Position numbers and translations under genes: made by a program. Positions 58,763 to 64,000 of a DNA stretch of 64,000 nucleotides are shown piece by piece. The stretch's first letter is position 1; the number at the start of each line of letters is the position of its first letter. The notes under the pieces are model-generated. The model saw only the letters and a program-made list of their open reading frames with translations, did not search any database and was not told the DNA's origin. Source of the DNA: Xenopus tropicalis (Eukaryota > Chordata > Amphibia > Anura > Pipidae); contig NC_030683.2 in NCBI RefSeq assembly GCF_000004195.4, positions 53,767,358 through 53,831,357 of the forward strand, given 5' to 3'.

Positions 58763-59576
58763 TATCTGGAAACTCATATTTTAGAAAGCTCCAAAATATG
58801 GGAATGCCCAAACTTTCCAAAGAGTCTAGTTTTGTATAAACTTGTATGATAAAATCAGTGTGCCAGTGTGGTCCTAGTCCAATTGTATTCCTAAACCTGA
58901 CAATTTTCACCATAAACATATCAAGCAGGACCTACCGAGGGCCTGACTGTGTGAAGAGGTCAAGTCAGCAGTGCAGGTTCCAAAAATGAAACAGGTTATT
59001 ACTCACAACACTGCATAGAAATCCAAGCAAAAAAACATTCCAATAATAGCTTATGTGCTTCTAGAAAACAAGAAATCAGTGATGCTTAATCCATTCACCA
59101 GAAAAAATGTGTTCTCCGTAGTTTAGAATAAACTCCAACTGAACATATGGCTCGACTTTGCCTAGGTTGTTTGCCCCAAAAAAACTTTGCAATAAAGGCA
59201 TTTTAATCTACAAAGACAAGAGGTGCTGTTCCTGTTCTTCTGTACCAGGATATGCCGATGGAAAGTGGCCATTGGGGAACCTGCACTACTTCTAACTAAT
59301 CACAAGGCTTGGTGCTGACTACTACTCTCCAATTTGCCTAGGACAACACCCATTGACCTCTATAGCAACTCCCAAGCTTTTAGATGGCAAGGTTTTACAT
59401 TAGATTTTTGGGGGGTTTTTTGTGCTTAATAAATACAAGACATTCAAGTTTTCGAAACATGACTCGAATTTGAGTTTTTTTAATAACAAAAAACTCAAAC
59501 TCGACTGTTGATAAATCACCTCCCCTGTGTGTACCCAGTAGCTTATATGACTTCATCTTTTCTCTCCGTGTGACAG
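58763..59576. other. Intron 13, 3' end
   Basis: No element or exon recognised. Contains a mild T-rich tract before the exon 14 acceptor. Confidence 0.45.
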
Positions 59577-59680
59577 ATAGTGGAATTTCCCTGGAGAGTG
59601 GTGTTCTTGTATCTGCAGTAGTACCTGGAAGTCCTGCCGCTAAGGAAGGATCCCTTGTGGCTGGAGACAGGGTAGTGACT
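59577..59680 (+). CDS. dlg5: dlg5 exon 14: PDZ2, middle
   Basis: Acceptor GTGTGACAG|ATAG and donor GTGACT|GTAAGT. The exon has 104 bases, phase 1 in and 0 out, and gives residues 806-840. Reads SGISLESGVLVSAVVPGSPA and KEGSLVAGDRVVT, matching DLG5 PDZ2. A nearer GT after GACAGG is rejected because the longer exon restores the conserved GDR-VV-T-INGI sequence in frame. Confidence 0.95.
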
Positions 59681-59767
59681 GTAAGTACACATATAATGCC
59701 TAACAGGCTGACATTTTGGTTATAGAGTTTTTATGGTTACTATTTACTTATACATTTTTTAATGCAG

Positions 59768-59860
59768 ATTAATGGCATTTCCCTGGATAATAAATCAGTT
59801 ATGGAGTGTGAGGCTCTGCTGCGGAACTGCCAAGAATCTTTGAACCTTTCTCTGCTGAAG
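59768..59860 (+). CDS. dlg5: dlg5 exon 15: PDZ2, end
   Basis: Acceptor TTTAATGCAG|ATTA and donor CTGAAG|GTAATT. The exon has 93 bases (31 codons, phase 0 on both sides) and gives residues 841-871: INGISLDNKSVMECEALLRN then CQESLNLSLLK, which closes PDZ2. Intron 14 before it is only 87 bp. The next exon is not in the window. Confidence 0.95.
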
Positions 59861-60379
59861 GTAATTTGGCAGTCAGTGCCCTTAGGTTGTCTTTGTTCCC
59901 TCTGTTTGCATAATTTCTTTTCTGCAACCATCACCATGAGGCATTATTATTGATACATAGAAGTGCATGCAGCAAACGAGTATATTAAAATGTATAAACA
60001 TCCATAAATACAACTGCCATGTTTCTCAAGCCTACTTACCATCTCAAAGTGTACACTGACTGTGCAGCATTTAAAGTGACAAACAGGAAATAATTCTTAA
60101 AAAAATCACATGTAAACATTATTTACAAAAGTTAGTAGAAGAAGAAGTCATAGTCCCTATTTTTGCTTCCTGAATAACTTTTTCTTTATAGCCCCTCTTT
60201 CTAAATTTATTACACATTATTTCTGCCTCATGTCTTTCTCCCTACTGTTCTCCTGTGTTTCACTCATGATTCTTTTCACTCATATTAATTATATGTTAAT
60301 AAGTTATCTGTGTGCCGCCTGAATTTGTACCATGAAGTGTGGTCTTCAGTTCCTTGATGTGATTGCCACTTGCACTGAA

Positions 60380-63300
60380 TCTGTTAAACCATGATACAGT
60401 GCTCCACTACCTGCCGTATCCCAGTCATCATTGAACAACATGGCTTCTGCTGATGAAGAATTTGTATCTTTAATTGAGGAAACAGGTACCAGAAAGCCAA
60501 AATCAAAAAGTCATCCAAAATATCATAAAAGCACAGGACTTGATCATGCTCTACTTCACCAGTTAATATACATCCTGATCAGACTCCTACTTTGGTAATT
60601 CTGTCACAACAACAGCACTAGTGCGTGCTACGCAAGATATTACTGCACAAAGACCACCCAAACATCAGCCACATAACCCATAAGATCAATCCACGCTTTA
60701 AACGCAGGCCTCAGTTTCACAGCAGACTGCAGTTCAACATGACCCACATTAAAACCATACATCCGCAGAAATCGCTTACTTCATGGCATGGTTTCAGTCT
60801 ACCATTCAGGCCACACCGGAGAGCTGTGGTTAAACAACCACAACCCCAGAGAAAAAGAAAGCGCAAGTGGTCTCCATTTCCTACTTTTGAGGACGAGATT
60901 TCTGATGCATCTTCGGTTTCTTAAGGGGACTTAGGCTTATACTCTATCTTCAGAAGAAGCATCCATTTCTGACTTACAAACAACATCTTCGGAGGACACC
61001 TCCAAACAACCAGAAGAGGTCAAGAATCTCTCTAGAGCCATTTTTTTTAACCTTGGAAATTAAAGAAGAGCAGGTTTCCCTTTCAGCTAAATACACCAGA
61101 TCATTTCCAGTATGAAAATCAACTAGTAAATTGATTGACACCAAATGGTTACAGTCAAACAGGAAGAATAATATTCCTCCAAAATTCTTTAACACATAAC
61201 CAGTTCAAGAGGTTTTTAAAGTATGGGATAAAATTCCCAAAGTAAACCCTCCTATTCTGAGATCTTGTAACACCATGTTACCAACAGCGGAATATGTAGG
61301 ATCTTTTAAAGACCCAATGGACAAGAAAACGGATTCAGTTCTAAAAATCCATCTTGCCCCCAGCAGCAGCTACCTTTACAGTAGCAATAACAGTGCCAGG
61401 AGCTTTTGCTTTCACCACCCACTTATCTTTAGAGGTTCATAAAGAATATAGAGAAGATCAAATCAGCTCTTACCTTTCTGGGAGAAGTGGCACTAGACAT
61501 TACTAGCCTCGCAGCCAGAGCATCAGCGGCCTCAGTGGCAGCACACATTGTACAGAGTCAATTGTCTAGTGATACAGCCTCAAAAAATAGATTTACCTCC
61601 TTAAAGTTTTCCAGTTCCCAATTATTTGGTTCCAAGCTTAAGCAGATTGAGGGAGGAAAGGGAGCCTTTCTACTGTAAGGCAAACACCCACTGCTTCATT
61701 TCCACAGAAGAAATTATCATAGCTCCTGGACTTCCAATAACAACAAGCAATCCAGACCACCAAGGCAACAGGCCCAAGGACAATCCCACAGGGGTTTTAG
61801 ATCCTCACGGCAGACTAAAAATAAATTCATAAAGAAGCCTATTTTATCTAAAGGTCAGGAGTCCTGACTAGTCTCATACTACAGCAGACACCCATCAAGT
61901 TGGAGGAAACTTTGCCACAGCATAAAAACAATCCATCACAGATCCTTGAAACATAATTTCTCAAGGATACAAAATTCCAACAGGTTGGAGCACAATTCAG
62001 CAAAATTCAAAACCTGCTTTAAAGAAAGTTCATCCTGCCAGTTCCCACTCAACACCACTTCTCAGGGTTTTATTCAAATCTCCTTCTAGTTCCAAAAAAA
62101 AATGAAGGATACTGACCGGTACGAAATCTTCACTCCCTCAACTTTGTTAGATGATAGGTTCAAGATGGTGTCCGTTCTGTGAGTTGTAAAAGCCCTAAAG
62201 CCAAACCCTTCTTGGTAAAGATAAATATCAAGGACGCATACTTGCACGTCCCCATACATGAGACCCATCAGCGCTACCTAAGATTCGCCCTAGATCAGGC
62301 CACTTCCAATTCAGGTCCTTGACCTTTTGCTCTCATACCCTTCGCCAACATGGTTGGCTCATCGACCATCAGAGGGGCCTACCCTGATCCAATACTGAGA
62401 ATTTTTTGGGACGACCAGACTCCATAGTCCGGAGAGTATTCCTGCCTCCACCCAAGACTCTAACACTAAGAAACACAACCTTACAGCGAATACAAAACAA
62501 GACTACATTGGGCCACAACATCCTCAGCCTGTTAAGATTCATTGCAGCAAACATAGAAGCTGTTCCCTTCACCAGAGCACATCTTTGACATTTGCAATGG
62601 TTTTTCCTTCAATACTGTAACAGAGACCTGTTGCAAATTCTTCCCTTACCAACAGAAGTCATGCACAGTCTAACATGGTAGACTTCACTACCACAGTTGC
62701 AGTGAGGCAGACTCTGGGATCTACTGGTCCAGGACATCATAACAACGGGTACAAGCCTTTTGGGCTGAGGGGCATCTTGGCCCCCATGAGTCTGCCAAGG
62801 AAGGTGGTCAATATGAAGGAGAAGCAGGGCACATTCTTCAAGTCCTGAGACCAAGCTGCATATCAACACACTGGAACTCAGGGTGGTATTCAATGCCTAA
62901 AACCTTTGGCAACACCTCCTATGGAACAGACATGTCCGGATACAATCGGACAATGGCACATAAGTTGCATGCCTCAATTGCCAAGTGGATGAAAAGCCCC
63001 TCAGCTTTGCAAGAGGTAACACGGATCATGGAGAGGGTGGAACAACAGGGCACGCACATATCCTCAATCTGCATTCCTGGGGATCAACATTGATTAGCGG
63101 ATTACTTTGGCAGGAATACCATGGACCCTGGGGAATGGCAGCTGAAACCTGAAGCCTTTCGGGCTATAACAACAAAATGGGGGACCCCCAACAGTGGACT
63201 TAATGGCCTTCCGTTTCAACGCATAGCTTCCCTGGTTCTATGCCAAGGTCAGTGACCCCAGGGTGGGGAAAATAGATGCTCTAGTCAGTCCATGGACTTG

Positions 63301-64000
63301 TCAAATTATTATTACATATTCCCACCCATTCCAGTTATTCCCAGAGTGATCCAAAAGATCAGAACAGAATCCAGTTACTACTGAAGAGATTGTCAATTTC
63401 TGCATTTATTGGACTTTCTTCAGCATCATCAAGACCTTGGTGTCTCAGCACTAAAGGTCCAGGTATCAGCCCTCTGCATCTGTTTCAGACTCGGTGGGCT
63501 CTTCTACCAGAATTTAAACAATATTCTGCTACGCATCCACACACCTCACAGTGACCCCAGTCCTACCATGGTATCTTAACTTGGTTCTCAGTGCATTGCA
63601 GCAAGCTCCTTTTGAACCCATGGCTAGTGTACACATCAAGTTTGTCTCCTGAAAAGTTACCTTTTTACTGGCTGTTTTCTTAGGACGTATGGTGTCAGAC
63701 CTCACTGCCATATCCTCTAAACAGCCCTGGCTGTTGTTTACCAAGACAAAGGCAGTATTACGTACAATGTCTTCCAACTTACCCAAGGTAGCTTCTGCAT
63801 TTCACATAAACCAGGATATAGTTATTCTATCCTTTTTATCCTAAACCTTAAAATTATAGAAAGAAAACTAGACCCAGTTTGATCATTAAAGTTCTACATC
63901 AAGAGATCATCTAATTTCAGAAAAACTGATACCTTGTTAATTCTGTTTGGTCTAAACAAATCTGGGCTTTCTGCTTCCAGGGCTACCTTAGCAAGATGGA
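60380..64000 (+). mobile_element. Decayed DIRS-like retrotransposon, runs off the window
   Basis: Ordered degraded domains on the + strand: a Lys/Arg-rich gag-like region (60625-60925), ALDITSLAARASAASVA (61487-61537), RT block with NIKDAYLHVPIHETHQRYLR (62220-62290), RNase H-like part with HINTLELRVVFNA and VRIQSDNGT (62860-62960), DPGEWQLKPEAFRAITTKWG (63125-63185), PVIPRVIQKIRTES (63330-63370), and a tyrosine-recombinase-like C-terminal part ending SRATLARW (about 63975-64000). The RT YxDD box was not found. Many stops are present. DIRS elements use a tyrosine recombinase rather than an integrase. Confidence 0.75.

Noticed and set aside
59665..59675. Alternative donor for exon 14 after GACAGG (GTAGTG)
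   Set aside because: The site at 59680 (ACT|GTAAGT) is a far better consensus and restores the conserved GDRVVTINGI sequence across the junction.
61487..61832. Short ORFs of 63-68 residues as host genes
   Set aside because: They lie in the decayed DIRS-like element and resemble its gag region.

Overview
This is vertebrate nuclear DNA, almost certainly from a clawed frog (Xenopus; X. tropicalis versus X. laevis was not resolved). Two things support this. Fifteen GT-AG exons on the + strand join in frame into an 871-residue N-terminal half of DLG5 (discs large homolog 5, a MAGUK scaffold). The introns are packed with foldback DNA transposons, many with TTAA-AAGG ends like the Xenopus T2 MITEs, plus frog-type CR1, Tc1, hAT, Penelope and DIRS elements. 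The window holds no bacterial-style operon, CRISPR array or defence locus.

Layout. Positions 1-3480 hold a Penelope-like retroelement, with a reverse transcriptase and a GIY-YIG endonuclease split by one TGA, bracketed by inverted pLTR arms. Positions 3541-4762 hold a second element with about 77-bp inverted ends and a hammerhead-like motif. The DLG5 start codon is at 6767. Intron 1 (17.6 kb) carries foldback elements, an L1/Tx1 fragment, a Tc1 copy with one premature stop and a multi-hairpin element. Intron 2 holds two CR1 copies, one inside a T2-like foldback with a 7-bp target duplication. Introns 3 and 4 hold three members of a hAT-like family, each with a perfect 8-bp target-site duplication; two of them carry a 34-bp minisatellite. 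Intron 5 has a 2.4-kb imperfect palindrome. Exons 6-13 (42.9-50.4 kb) are relatively close together. Intron 13 (9.2 kb) is a nest of LINE, Penelope and Tc1 copies. The window ends in intron 15, inside a decayed DIRS-like element.

Gene product. The encoded part of DLG5 covers the N-terminal CARD-like region, a long coiled coil (about residues 130-690), PDZ1 and PDZ2. The last two PDZ domains, SH3 and guanylate-kinase-like domains must lie downstream. DLG5 is known as a scaffold at cell junctions and in polarity, Hippo and Hedgehog signalling. Everything else recognised here is transposable-element sequence, mostly non-functional. The most useful observations are structural: dated nested insertions, a minisatellite that is inverted in one hAT copy, large foldbacks, and a possible antisense exon beside the Tc1 copy.
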